Assembly: GCA_900543795.1 (NCBI GenBank)
Contig: UQSH01000027.1
Coordinates: 1 to 22,572 of the forward strand
Direction of reading: 5' to 3'
Length of the DNA stretch: 22,572 nt
DNA from: an uncultured Oscillospiraceae bacterium
GTDB lineage: Bacteria > Bacillota > Clostridia > Oscillospirales > Acutalibacteraceae
In this document: in pieces, positions 1 to 7,531 of the stretch
Numbering within the stretch: the first letter of the stretch is position 1
How the letters are laid out: the number at the start of each line of letters is the position of its first letter
Notes under the pieces: model-generated
What the model saw: only the letters and a program-made list of their open reading frames with translations
The model's database searches: none
What the model was told of the DNA's origin: nothing
Position numbers and translations under genes: made by a program

Positions 1-1
1 A

Positions 2-349
2 CCCGGCGTTGCCGCGGGCGTCGCGGTCGTCATTAAGCTCGAGAAAAAGCTGATGGACGTCACCAAGGAGACCGCGGCAGCGGCTAAGGCGCTTGAGGCG
101 CTGTCCTTGCAGACCAGCGTCAGCACGACGGACTTGCAGGCTTTCCAGTATGCCGAGGATTTTATCGGCGTCAGTTCCGACCAGCTCGCCGATTCGCTTA
201 AAGACTTAACCACAAAGATGTCCGACGCGGCGAACGGCAACGAGGAGACCGCCGCGAAGTTTGACCAGCTCGGCGTATCCATCTACGACGCACAGGGCAA
301 CCTCCGCAGCTCCTATGACGTGTTTCTCGACGTGATAGACGGACTCGGC
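2..349 (+). CDS. Phage tail tape measure protein fragment (joined in frame to atpA)
   Basis: The frame is open from base 2, so the gene enters from beyond the left edge and no start is visible. The 116 codons read like the region of siphophage tape measure proteins after the first hydrophobic segment: an Ala-rich helix, then STTDLQAFQYA, SDQLADSLKDLT, AANGNEETAAKFDQLGVS and DAQGNLRSSYDVFLDVIDGLG. In that family the last motif normally runs on into a segment like DALAMDIFGKSA; here it switches instead to ATP synthase alpha sequence. Base composition also changes: bases 61-120 count 40 G/C of 60, while bases 541-600 count 20 of 60. Known family role: the tape measure sets phage tail length. The piece is phage or prophage DNA and probably does not belong next to the atp operon. 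The family call is by motif recognition only. Confidence 0.72.
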
Positions 350-1501
350 GAAATTGAAGCAGAGGCTTACCGCCTTGTTGAGCAGCCTGCTCCGTCTATT
401 GTTGAAAGAAAATCCGTTTGCGAGCCGCTCGAAACGGGCATACTCGCAATTGATTCAATGTTTCCTATCGGCAGAGGTCAGCGTGAGCTTATTATAGGCG
501 ACCGCCAAACAGGTAAAACCTCTATTGCGATAGACACTATTCTAAACCAAAAGGGCAAAAACTGTATTTGTATATATAACGCAATAGGTCAAAAGGCTTC
601 AACGGTTGCCAAGCTTGTCGGAACGCTGAAAAAATACGGTGCAATGGATTACACGGTTGTTGTTTGCTCAACGGCGTCTGATCCTGCTTCGCTTCAATAT
701 ATTTCTCCGTATTCCGCAACGGCAATTGCAGAGCATTTTATGTATCAGGGCAAGGATTGCCTTATCGTTTACGACGATTTGAGCAAGCACGCAGTTGCTT
801 ACAGAGCACTTTCGCTTTTGCTTGAACGCTCTCCCGGACGAGAGGCGTATCCCGGAGATGTTTTCTATCTTCATTCAAGACTGCTTGAAAGGTCAAGCAG
901 ATTAAGCGATGAGCTCGGAGGAGGCTCAATAACTGCGCTCCCGATTATCGAAACGCAGGCAGGAGATGTTTCCGCATATATTCCAACTAATGTTATATCA
1001 ATAACAGACGGTCAGATTTTCCTTGAAAGCGATCTGTTTTTCAGCGGTCAGCGTCCTGCCGTTAATGTCGGACTTTCCGTTTCCCGTGTAGGCGGTGCCG
1101 CTCAAACAAAGGCAATGAAGAAGGCTGCGGGCTCCCTGCGTGTTGATTTGGCGCAGTATCGTGAAATGGAGGTTTTCACTCAATTTTCGTCAGATCTTGA
1201 TGAAGAAACAAAGGCCGGCCTTAATTACGGTAAAGGCCTTATGGAGCTTCTTAAACAGCCGTTAAGCCGTCCTATGTCCTCGGCACAGCAGGTTATAACC
1301 CTTGTTTGTGCAATAGGTAAAAAATTCGCCGCACTTGCACCGAGCGAAATAAAGCCTTATCAGGCAAGGCTTCTTGATTATTTTGAGAACACTCATTTTG
1401 ATATAATCAACGAAATTGAGCAAACACACGATTTATCGCCCGAGCTTAAAGAAAAAATACTTAAAGCGGCAGATGAATTCGGAAAGGCGAATAATGGCTA
1501 A
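350..1501 (+). CDS. atpA: F-type ATP synthase subunit alpha, 5'-truncated
   Basis: Alpha subunit of the F1 catalytic head, carrying the non-catalytic nucleotide sites. The alpha-like sequence begins at about Glu-Ile-Glu (base 350) and continues to the stop at 1501, about 383 residues of a usual 500. Walker A GDRQTGKT lies at bases 497-520, preceded by IGRGQREL; the regulatory arginine motif SVSRVGGAAQ and the helical C-terminal domain are present. By comparison with E. coli alpha (Walker A at 169-176), about the first 117 residues, namely the beta-barrel crown and the start of the nucleotide domain, are missing and replaced in frame by phage sequence. Such a protein should not assemble into F1, so the break is more likely an assembly error than the true gene. 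The 3' end overlaps atpG by 8 bases, as expected in an intact atp operon. Confidence 0.95.
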   Translation, partial: EIEAEAYRLVEQPAPSIVERKSVCEPLETGILAIDSMFPIGRGQRELIIGDRQTGKTSIAIDTILNQKGKNCICIYNAIGQKASTVAKLVGTLKKYGAMDYTVVVCSTASDPASLQYISPYSATAIAEHFMYQGKDCLIVYDDLSKHAVAYRALSLLLERSPGREAYPGDVFYLHSRLLERSSRLSDELGGGSITALPIIETQAGDVSAYIPTNVISITDGQIFLESDLFFSGQRPAVNVGLSVSRVGGAAQTKAMKKAAGSLRVDLAQYREMEVFTQFSSDLDEETKAGLNYGKGLMELLKQPLSRPMSSAQQVITLVCAIGKKFAALAPSEIKPYQARLLDYFENTHFDIINEIEQTHDLSPELKEKILKAADEFGKANNG

Positions 1502-2399
1502 CGCAAGAGAAATTCAAGGAAGAATTAAATCTATAAAGGACACTATGAAAATAACAAACGCTATGTATATGGTGTCTTCTTCAAAGCTTCAAAAGGCAAG
1601 GCGTGATGTTAAAAACACAGAGCCGTTTTTCTATATGATTCAGGACGGACTTGCAAAAATACTTAATATTGCTCCCGAAGCAGGAAACACCTTCTTCAAT
1701 GAACGCTCCGAAAGAACGGGAAGCAACAGAAGAAAGGGCTTTCTTGTTATAACTGCCGATAAGGGACTTGCAGGCGCTTATAACCATAATGTTATCAAAA
1801 TGGCAGAGGAAAGCGCTGCAATGGATGAGCATAATATGCTTTTTATTGTAGGTCAGGTTGGGCGCCATTATTTTGAGCACAGAAAAATTCCGATTGATAT
1901 TAATTTCAGATATACCGCTCAAAACCCAACAATGAACCGTGCAAGGCACATTGCAAAAACGCTTGTTGAGCTCTTTGTAAGCGAAAAGCTTGATGAGGTT
2001 TATGTTGTTTACACTCGTATGGTTAATTCCATAACCGTTGAGCCTGTTATGACGAAGCTTCTTCCGCTGAAAAGAGAGCATATAGAGATAAGAGATAAAA
2101 ATAATTATTATGAGCATGCTGATTTTATGCCAGATGCGCAAACCGTTTTCAACAACATTGTTCCCGATTATGTTGCAGGCTTTATTTACGGTGCGCTTAT
2201 TGAGTCGTATTGCAGTGAGCACAATGCACGAATGATGGCTATGCAAACTGCAAGCGAAGCGGCAACAGATATGCTCAGGCAGCTTGATATTCAGTATAAC
2301 CGTGCAAGGCAAGCGGCGATAACGCAGGAGATAACAGAGGTTATTGCAGGCGCCAAGGCACAGAAAAAGAAGAATCGGGAAGGAGGGCTTCAAATATGA
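1494..2399 (+). CDS. atpG: F-type ATP synthase subunit gamma
   Basis: Gamma subunit, the rotating central shaft linking F1 to the membrane c-ring. The start chosen is ATG 1494 (MANAREIQGRIKSIKDTMKI), which gives 301 residues and the normal N-terminus of the family; the frame stays open 26 codons further upstream but that stretch lies inside atpA and has no gamma similarity. A purine-rich GGAAAGG lies just before it. The N-terminal coiled-coil helix (ITNAMYMVSSSKLQKAR) and the C-terminal helix ending LDIQYNRARQAAITQEITEV, both conserved gamma signatures, are present. The gene overlaps atpA by 8 bases and atpD by 4 (ATGA), pointing to translational coupling. Nothing appears broken. Confidence 0.96.
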   Translation: MANAREIQGRIKSIKDTMKITNAMYMVSSSKLQKARRDVKNTEPFFYMIQDGLAKILNIAPEAGNTFFNERSERTGSNRRKGFLVITADKGLAGAYNHNVIKMAEESAAMDEHNMLFIVGQVGRHYFEHRKIPIDINFRYTAQNPTMNRARHIAKTLVELFVSEKLDEVYVVYTRMVNSITVEPVMTKLLPLKREHIEIRDKNNYYEHADFMPDAQTVFNNIVPDYVAGFIYGALIESYCSEHNARMMAMQTASEAATDMLRQLDIQYNRARQAAITQEITEVIAGAKAQKKKNREGGLQI

Positions 2400-3781
2400 A
2401 TAAAGGAAAAATCGTTCAGGTTATGGGTCCTGTTGTTGATGTTTATTTTGAAGGAGAGCTCCCGTCTCTTAAAGAAGCACTAACTGTTGAGGTTGACGGT
2501 AAGCATCTTGTTATGGAGGTTTCCCAGCATATCGGCGCAGGCACAGTTAGGTGTATAATGCTTGCTGCTTCAGAGGGACTTCATAAGGATATGGATGTAA
2601 TTGCGCAGGGAACGGCAATTTCCGTTCCCGTCGGCAGAAAATGCCTTGGCAGACTTTTTAATGTAACCGGCGAAACGATAGACGGGCTTAAAAGCCTTGA
2701 AAATGAACAGCGTTGGGAAATTCACAGAAGGCCTCCGTCATTTGATGAGCAGTCTGCCGAAACGCAGATACTTGAAACGGGAATTAAGGTTATAGATTTG
2801 CTGACTCCTTATGCAAAGGGCGGTAAAATCGGACTTTTCGGCGGTGCCGGAGTCGGCAAAACCGTTCTTATTCAGGAGCTTATAACAAATATCGCAAATG
2901 AGCACGGCGGCTATTCTATTTTCACAGGCGTAGGCGAGCGTTCAAGAGAGGGAAATGACCTTTGGAATGAAATGAAGGAATCAGGCGTTATCAATAAAAC
3001 CGCCCTTGTTTTCGGCCAAATGAACGAGCCTCCCGGAGCGCGTATGCGTGTTGCCGAAACGGGGCTCACAATGGCGGAATATTTCCGTGATGTTGAGCAT
3101 CAGGATGTGCTCCTTTTCATTGATAATATATTCAGATTTGTTCAGGCAGGCTCGGAGGTTTCGGCACTTCTCGGCAGAATGCCCTCTGCGGTTGGATATC
3201 AGCCAACTCTTGCAACGGATGTGGGCGAGCTTGAAGAAAGAATTACCTCAACACGAAACGGCTCAATAACCTCTGTTCAGGCGGTTTATGTTCCTGCCGA
3301 TGATTTAACGGACCCTGCCCCTGCAACAACCTTTGCCCATCTTGACGCAACAACGGTTCTTTCAAGAAAAATTGTTGAAAAGGGTATTTATCCCGCAGTT
3401 GATCCTCTTGAATCAAACAGCCGTATTCTTGAAGCGGATATTGTTGGCGAGGAGCATTATGAGGTTGCACGCAGAGTTCAGGAATATCTGCAAAAATATA
3501 AAGAATTGCAGGATATTATTGCAATTCTCGGTATGGAAGAGCTTTCCGAGGAGGATAAGCAAACCGTTTACCGTGCAAGAAAAATCGAAAAATTCCTTTC
3601 CCAGCCCTTCCATGTTGCGGAAATGTTCACGGGCTTAAAGGGTGTTTATGTTCCCGTTGCCGAAACGGTAAGAGGATTTAAGGCAATTATAGACGGCGAG
3701 GTTGACGGTATTCCCGAGCAGGCGTTCTTTAATGTCGGCACACTTGATGATGTTTACAGAAAAGCAGAGGAAATGAAATAA
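2396..3781 (+). CDS. atpD: F-type ATP synthase subunit beta
   Basis: Catalytic beta subunit, 461 residues, full length. In order: N-terminal beta-barrel (GKIVQVMGPVVDVYF, residues 4-18), Walker A GGAGVGKT at 149-156, the catalytic-glutamate motif GERSREG at 180-186 (Glu181), Walker B VLLFIDNIFRF with Asp243, then ALLGRMPSAVGYQPTLATDVG and the C-terminal helical domain with a MEELSEEDK motif. All catalytic residues known for the family are present. The ATGA overlap with atpG and the one-base TAATG overlap with atpC show tight coupling. The subunits that would tell a Na+ enzyme from an H+ enzyme (c and a) are not in the window. Confidence 0.98.
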   Translation: MNKGKIVQVMGPVVDVYFEGELPSLKEALTVEVDGKHLVMEVSQHIGAGTVRCIMLAASEGLHKDMDVIAQGTAISVPVGRKCLGRLFNVTGETIDGLKSLENEQRWEIHRRPPSFDEQSAETQILETGIKVIDLLTPYAKGGKIGLFGGAGVGKTVLIQELITNIANEHGGYSIFTGVGERSREGNDLWNEMKESGVINKTALVFGQMNEPPGARMRVAETGLTMAEYFRDVEHQDVLLFIDNIFRFVQAGSEVSALLGRMPSAVGYQPTLATDVGELEERITSTRNGSITSVQAVYVPADDLTDPAPATTFAHLDATTVLSRKIVEKGIYPAVDPLESNSRILEADIVGEEHYEVARRVQEYLQKYKELQDIIAILGMEELSEEDKQTVYRARKIEKFLSQPFHVAEMFTGLKGVYVPVAETVRGFKAIIDGEVDGIPEQAFFNVGTLDDVYRKAEEMK

Positions 3782-4194
3782 TGGAAGCCTTTAAGATTAA
3801 AATAATTGCTTCAAACAAGGTGTTTTATGACGGTATGGCGCAAAGCCTGACCGTTCCGTATTTAGACGGCGGAACGGTAACCTTTCTTGCACATCACGAA
3901 AACGCCGTTGTTCCAATAGATGTGGGCGAAATGAGACTCAAAACGGAAAGCGGAGAAATTATAGAGGCATTTGTAAGTGATGGCTTTCTTGAATTTTTGT
4001 CAAATGAGGCAACAATGATTTGCGTTTCCGTTGAAAATCCCGAGGAAATAGACACAAGGCGTGCCGAGGAGGCAAAATACCGTGCCGAGGAGGAGCTTCG
4101 CCAAAAGATGAGCCAGATTGACTATTACGCAACAAAGGCAAATCTTTCTCGCGCCATGGAGCGAATTAAGGTTAAAAACAGACATCAGATTTAG
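3781..4194 (+). CDS. atpC: F-type ATP synthase subunit epsilon
   Basis: Epsilon subunit, the regulatory and structural stalk protein of F1, 137 residues. The N-terminal beta-sandwich domain is recognisable (FKIKIIASNKVFYDGMAQSL, then DGGTVTFLAHHENAVVPIDVGEM, then SDGFLEFLSNEATMIC). The charged C-terminal helical pair (RRAEEAKYRAEEELRQKMSQ, then LSRAMERIKVKNRH) is the part that can inhibit ATP hydrolysis in the family. It starts on the last base of the atpD stop (TAATG). It is the last gene of the operon, followed ten bases later by an intrinsic terminator. Confidence 0.95.
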   Translation: MEAFKIKIIASNKVFYDGMAQSLTVPYLDGGTVTFLAHHENAVVPIDVGEMRLKTESGEIIEAFVSDGFLEFLSNEATMICVSVENPEEIDTRRAEEAKYRAEEELRQKMSQIDYYATKANLSRAMERIKVKNRHQI

Positions 4195-4203
4195 AAATTT
4201 TTC

Positions 4204-4241
4204 AAGAGGAAATCTTCATAAAAGCGGATTTCCTCTTTTTT
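4204..4241 (+). terminator. Intrinsic terminator of the atp operon
   Basis: A perfect 11-bp stem, AAGAGGAAATC (4204-4214) pairing with GATTTCCTCTT (4227-4237), is followed by a T run to 4241. It sits directly after atpC and 12 bases before the next start codon. Confidence 0.9.
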
Positions 4242-4253
4242 CGGAGAATATTT

Positions 4254-5525
4254 ATGAGTAAAATAAAATTAATTGCCTGTGATCTTGACGGAACACTTAT
4301 GGCGCCCGATCATTTAACAGTAACCGAAAGAACGAAAAACGCACTTTTGCAGGCGCATAATAACGGAGTGAAAATTGCAGTTGCAACGGGAAGAACGCTT
4401 TCTGTTATATATGATGTTATCAATCAAATTCCGTTTGCCGATTATGTTGTTTATTCAAACGGTGCGGCGATCTGCGATTTGAATACGGCAAAAACCGTTT
4501 TCAGCAGCTATATGAGCAAAAAGGCCGTTTGCTCGGTTGTTGATTTCCTTGAAAAATATCCCGTATATTATGAGGTTTATTCGGGCGGCTGTCAGTATGC
4601 GCAGGCAGATAAGGCAGGCTATTTTGAGAATAACGGGCTTCCCGAGGAATTTCTTGAAAAATATTTGGAGTCTGTTAAATTCTGTGATAATCTTTGTGAA
4701 TTTGCAAAAAGCAATCCGGTTGAAAAGATAAATCTTTATTATTTTAACGGAAAATATCTTGATGAAATAAGAGATTATCTATTTTCACTTTCCGATATAG
4801 ACCGCACCTCTCCCGTCGGCGGAGATATTGAAATGACTGCAAAGGGTGTTGATAAGGCGTATGCTCTTGAAGGCCTTTGCGGCGGGCTCGGCATTTCCTC
4901 CGATAATGTTATGGCTTTCGGAGATGCCGATAACGATATAAAGATGCTCTCCTATGCAGGCTTGGGAGTTGCTATGGGAAATGCAGATGAAAAATGCAAG
5001 GAAAGTGCAAATTATGTTACGCTTTCAAATGCAGAGGACGGCGTTGCCGCAGCAGTTGAAAAATTTGTTCTCGGCAAAAAGCCAAGGCTTCTCGTTTCTG
5101 CCTGCCTGCTCGGAAGAAACTGCAAGTATAACGGCACCAATAATGAAAACAAGGCGGTTATTGCTCTTTCGGAGCATTTTGATATTGTGCCCGTTTGCCC
5201 GGAATGTCTTGCAGGGCTTGAAATTCCGAGAGAGCCGAATGAAATTTTAAACGGCAGGGTTGTTTCAAAAAGCGGCAGGGATTTAACCGCCGAATATAAT
5301 GACGGAGCCGAAAAAACGCTTTATTTTGCAGAGGAGGCAAACGCCCGTTTTGCAGTTATGAAGGAAAGAAGCCCCTCCTGCGGAAAGGGATTTGTTTATG
5401 ACGGAACCTTTTCCGGCAAAACGGTTAAGGGAAACGGAATTGCAGCTCAAAGGCTGATTGACGGCGGCGTGCTTGTTTTCGGAGAAACTCAAATTGATAA
5501 ATTGCTTGACGAAATTGAACCGTAA
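4254..5525 (+). CDS. Cof-type HAD phosphatase fused to a DUF523/TudS-like domain
   Basis: A 423-residue two-domain protein. Residues 1-272 are a Cof-type (IIB) HAD hydrolase: DLDGT nucleophile motif with Asp10 and Asp12, TGR at 45-47, Lys201, and GDADNDIKM with Asp224 and Asp228. This family dephosphorylates small phosphates such as sugar phosphates, FMN or pyridoxal phosphate; the substrate cannot be read from sequence. Residues 277-423 match DUF523: LLVSACLLGRNCKYNG (Cys284, Cys290), PVCPECLAGLEIPREP (Cys315, Cys318) and ERSPSCG (Cys376). DUF523 includes TudS, a [4Fe-4S] thiouracil/thio-UMP desulfidase, and three of these cysteines are likely cluster ligands. DUF523 proteins are usually stand-alone at about this length. 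TCGGAG precedes ATG 4254. There are only 12 bases after the atp terminator, so expression probably depends on read-through or on a promoter I did not identify. Confidence 0.9.
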   Translation: MSKIKLIACDLDGTLMAPDHLTVTERTKNALLQAHNNGVKIAVATGRTLSVIYDVINQIPFADYVVYSNGAAICDLNTAKTVFSSYMSKKAVCSVVDFLEKYPVYYEVYSGGCQYAQADKAGYFENNGLPEEFLEKYLESVKFCDNLCEFAKSNPVEKINLYYFNGKYLDEIRDYLFSLSDIDRTSPVGGDIEMTAKGVDKAYALEGLCGGLGISSDNVMAFGDADNDIKMLSYAGLGVAMGNADEKCKESANYVTLSNAEDGVAAAVEKFVLGKKPRLLVSACLLGRNCKYNGTNNENKAVIALSEHFDIVPVCPECLAGLEIPREPNEILNGRVVSKSGRDLTAEYNDGAEKTLYFAEEANARFAVMKERSPSCGKGFVYDGTFSGKTVKGNGIAAQRLIDGGVLVFGETQIDKLLDEIEP

Positions 5526-5540
5526 GGATATAATTATAAT
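5506..5540 (+). promoter_or_regulatory. Promoter for the lipoprotein gene
   Basis: TTGACG (5506-5511), a 17-base spacer and TATAAT (5529-5534) form a near-consensus sigma-A promoter. The -35 lies inside the last codons of the HAD-DUF523 gene. A second TATAAT follows immediately (5535-5540). The predicted leader contains a weak 5-bp stem (TGTCC/GGACA). Confidence 0.75.
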
Positions 5541-5588
5541 GTAATCAGGAATGTCCGTTTACTTATGGACAGAAAGGCAGTAAATAAT

Positions 5589-6053
5589 ATGGATATTAAA
5601 AAAATTATTGCGGTTGTTTTATCTGTTTGCGTTATAGCCGGTCTTGCAATAACTCTTTCCTCGTGCTCTTCAAAGGAGGAAACAACAACGGTTATAACAA
5701 CCGATAATGCAGTTGTTAAAAAATCCGATTGCATAGAGGTTATTAAAAGCTACACAACCGAGGAGCTCGGTCTTGAAGGCACATGGGATGATTATAATTT
5801 CGTCGGTCATGTTCCCGACGGCGTTGAGATTAAGGACGGCACACACGACGGCTACTATATTGAGGTTAAGGTTGGAAATAAAACCCAAAACGAAGACGGA
5901 ACAAATAAAATCGAAATAAGCGGAGATTATTTCATAAGCTTTGACGGAAAAACAATTTTATCTTATGATGCGTCAACAGGTGTTTATACTCCTCTTGCGA
6001 ATGTTCACACCGTTTATGATGTGCAGGCTCAAACAACCGGCGACGCACAGTAA
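5589..6053 (+). CDS. Small secreted lipoprotein of unknown function
   Basis: I do not recognise a family. From ATG 5589 the product is 154 residues: basic MDIKK, a hydrophobic signal segment, and the lipobox LSSC with Cys26 as the lipid-modified residue, so it should be anchored to the outer face of the membrane. The mature part is a Thr-rich linker, then a small soluble domain rich in Gly, Asp and Lys (VGHVPDGVEIKDGTHDGYYI, then FISFDGKTILSYDASTGVYT) that looks like a compact beta fold. An upstream in-frame ATG at 5565 adds eight residues but has no ribosome site; AAAGG at 5573-5577 serves 5589. The gene is monocistronic, with its own strong promoter and terminator. A role beside ATP synthase and Rnf is not evident. 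Confidence 0.8.
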   Translation: MDIKKIIAVVLSVCVIAGLAITLSSCSSKEETTTVITTDNAVVKKSDCIEVIKSYTTEELGLEGTWDDYNFVGHVPDGVEIKDGTHDGYYIEVKVGNKTQNEDGTNKIEISGDYFISFDGKTILSYDASTGVYTPLANVHTVYDVQAQTTGDAQ

Positions 6054-6069
6054 AGCAGTAATAATAATT

Positions 6070-6106
6070 AAGCACCTTTCTTATTAATTTAGGAAGGGTG
6101 CTTTTT
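6070..6106 (+). terminator. Intrinsic terminator after the lipoprotein gene
   Basis: AAGCACCTTTC (6070-6080) pairs with GAAGGGTGCTT (6093-6103) over 11 bp with one G-U pair, followed by a T run to 6106. It separates the lipoprotein gene from the rnf operon. Confidence 0.88.
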
Positions 6107-6115
6107 GTTAATTTT

Positions 6116-6137
6116 ACAAACAGACTCTTTTGTTTGT
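6116..6137. promoter_or_regulatory. Inverted repeat at the rnf promoter, candidate operator
   Basis: Perfect 7-bp arms ACAAACA (6116-6122) and TGTTTGT (6131-6137) are separated by 8 bases. The right arm ends on the first base of the -35 box, a usual place for a repressor or activator site. No known regulator consensus was recognised; the arms are AT-rich and short, so chance is possible. Confidence 0.35.
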
Positions 6138-6165
6138 TGAAAATCCCGTCGGATTGTGGTATGAT
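6137..6165 (+). promoter_or_regulatory. Promoter of the rnf operon
   Basis: TTGAAA (6137-6142), a 17-base spacer and TATGAT (6160-6165), followed by AAAGGAG at 6174-6180 and the rnfC ATG at 6192. The leader would be only about 20 bases, leaving no room for a riboswitch. Confidence 0.75.
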
Positions 6166-6191
6166 AATTTAGTAAAGGAGTGCAGAATTTT

Positions 6192-7514
6192 ATGAAAAAG
6201 GTTTCTTTTAGATCAGGAGTGCATCCTTTTGAAGGAAAAAGCTTCTCCGAAAATAAAGAGATAGTAAAAATTCCCGCTGCCGAAATTATGGTTTTTCCGA
6301 TGAGCCAGCATATCGGCGCACCTGCAAAGCCGCTCGTTAAGGCGGGCGACAGAGTTTTAAAGGGTATGAAAATAGCAGAGGCGTCCTCTTTTATTTCAAG
6401 CCCCGTTTTTTCTTCTGTTTCGGGCAAGGTGAAGGCAATAGAACAGCGTGCCGCAGTTAACGGCTCCGTTTGCGATTGCATCGTTGTTGAAAATGATTTT
6501 CTCGATGAATGTGCAGAGGGCTTTGCACAGGTCAGAAATCCTAACGATATTCCAAGCGGCGAGCTTGCAAAAATCATTTCCGAAAGCGGCATAGTGGGTA
6601 TGGGCGGTGCAGGCTTCCCAACAGGCGTTAAGCTTTCTCCAAAGAATGCAGACGATATAGATTATCTTATAATCAACGGCGCTGAATGTGAGCCTTATCT
6701 AACATCAGACTACCGCTTAATGCTTGAAAGAACGGGAAATATTCTTATGGGCGTTTCCGTTGCTCTTCGCCTTTTCAAAAAGGCAAGGGCGGTTGTTGCC
6801 GTTGAGGATAATAAGCCCGAGGCAATCAAGGCGTTTGAGGCGCAGTGTGCAGGGCTTGATAATATCAGCGTTATGAAGCTGAAAACAAGATATCCGCAGG
6901 GCGGCGAAAGAAGATTAATTGCTTCCGTTACGGGCAGAAAAATTAATTCGCATCTTCTTCCCGCCGATGCCGGAGTTGTTGTTTTAAATATTGCAACGGC
7001 TTATGCGATTTATGAGGCGGTTTGCTGCAATATGCCGCTTATTCACCGTGTTGTAACAATAACGGGCGATGGCGTCAATGCTCCGTGTAATGCCGATGTT
7101 CTTATCGGAACTCCCGTTTCGTTTCTTATGGAAAGGTGCGGCGGATTAAAGGAAAATGCCGTTAAGCTTATTTCGGGCGGTCCTATGATGGGAATGGCAT
7201 TGCCAAGCCTTGATTATCCCGTAACAAAAACATTCTCGTCTGTTCTTGCATTAACAAGCGATGATGTTGAAAAAATGAAAACAACGGCATGTATCCGTTG
7301 CGGCAGGTGCGTTAATGCCTGCCCTGAAAATCTTGTTCCTCAGCTGATGGCACATGCTGCCAATGCAGAGGATTATGAGCGCTTTGAAATGCTCAACGGC
7401 ATGGAATGTATTGAATGCGGCTGCTGCACCTATGTTTGCCCCGCAAAAAGACCGTTAACTCAAACCTTTAAGCTTGCAAAGGCTAAGGTCAGAGCAACAA
7501 AGGTTGCAAAGTAA
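6192..7514 (+). CDS. rnfC: Rnf complex subunit C (NADH-binding, 4Fe-4S)
   Basis: Peripheral subunit of the Rnf ferredoxin:NAD+ oxidoreductase, the site where NAD+ is reduced; 440 residues. The N-terminal barrel-like domain (FRSGVHPFEGK, then MSQHIGAPAKPLVKAGDRV) is followed by the glycine-rich FMN/NADH-binding motif GMGGAGFPTGVK at about 136-147, NGAECEPY, and two cluster motifs C-X2-C-X2-C-X3-C at Cys367/370/373/377 and Cys406/409/412/416. ATG 6192 is preferred over an in-frame GTG at 6180, because the latter is the last base of the ribosome site AAAGGAG and the family starts MKK.FRSG. It is the first gene of rnfCDGEAB, the order known from Clostridia and Acetobacterium. Confidence 0.97.
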   Translation: MKKVSFRSGVHPFEGKSFSENKEIVKIPAAEIMVFPMSQHIGAPAKPLVKAGDRVLKGMKIAEASSFISSPVFSSVSGKVKAIEQRAAVNGSVCDCIVVENDFLDECAEGFAQVRNPNDIPSGELAKIISESGIVGMGGAGFPTGVKLSPKNADDIDYLIINGAECEPYLTSDYRLMLERTGNILMGVSVALRLFKKARAVVAVEDNKPEAIKAFEAQCAGLDNISVMKLKTRYPQGGERRLIASVTGRKINSHLLPADAGVVVLNIATAYAIYEAVCCNMPLIHRVVTITGDGVNAPCNADVLIGTPVSFLMERCGGLKENAVKLISGGPMMGMALPSLDYPVTKTFSSVLALTSDDVEKMKTTACIRCGRCVNACPENLVPQLMAHAANAEDYERFEMLNGMECIECGCCTYVCPAKRPLTQTFKLAKAKVRATKVAK

Positions 7515-7531
7515 AGGAGGCTGAATAAATA

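Noticed and set aside
1..349. A prophage integrated in atpA
   Set aside because: No integrase, attachment repeat or other phage gene is visible, and tape measure genes lie in the middle of phage genomes, not at their ends. A chimeric join explains the data better.
1416..1493. Longer atpG N-terminus
   Set aside because: These 26 codons lie in atpA coding sequence, lack a ribosome site at the right place and do not look like gamma; ATG 1494 gives the family start.
1581..2393. Long reverse-strand frame opposite atpG
   Set aside because: Its translation is rich in Cys, Ile, Asn and Arg without domains, while the forward strand encodes intact gamma; it is a shadow frame.
6104..6120. Rex-type redox operator in TTTGTTAATTTTACAAA
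   Set aside because: The half-sites are the wrong distance apart for the 18-bp Rex site and two positions of each arm mismatch; part of it belongs to the terminator tail.
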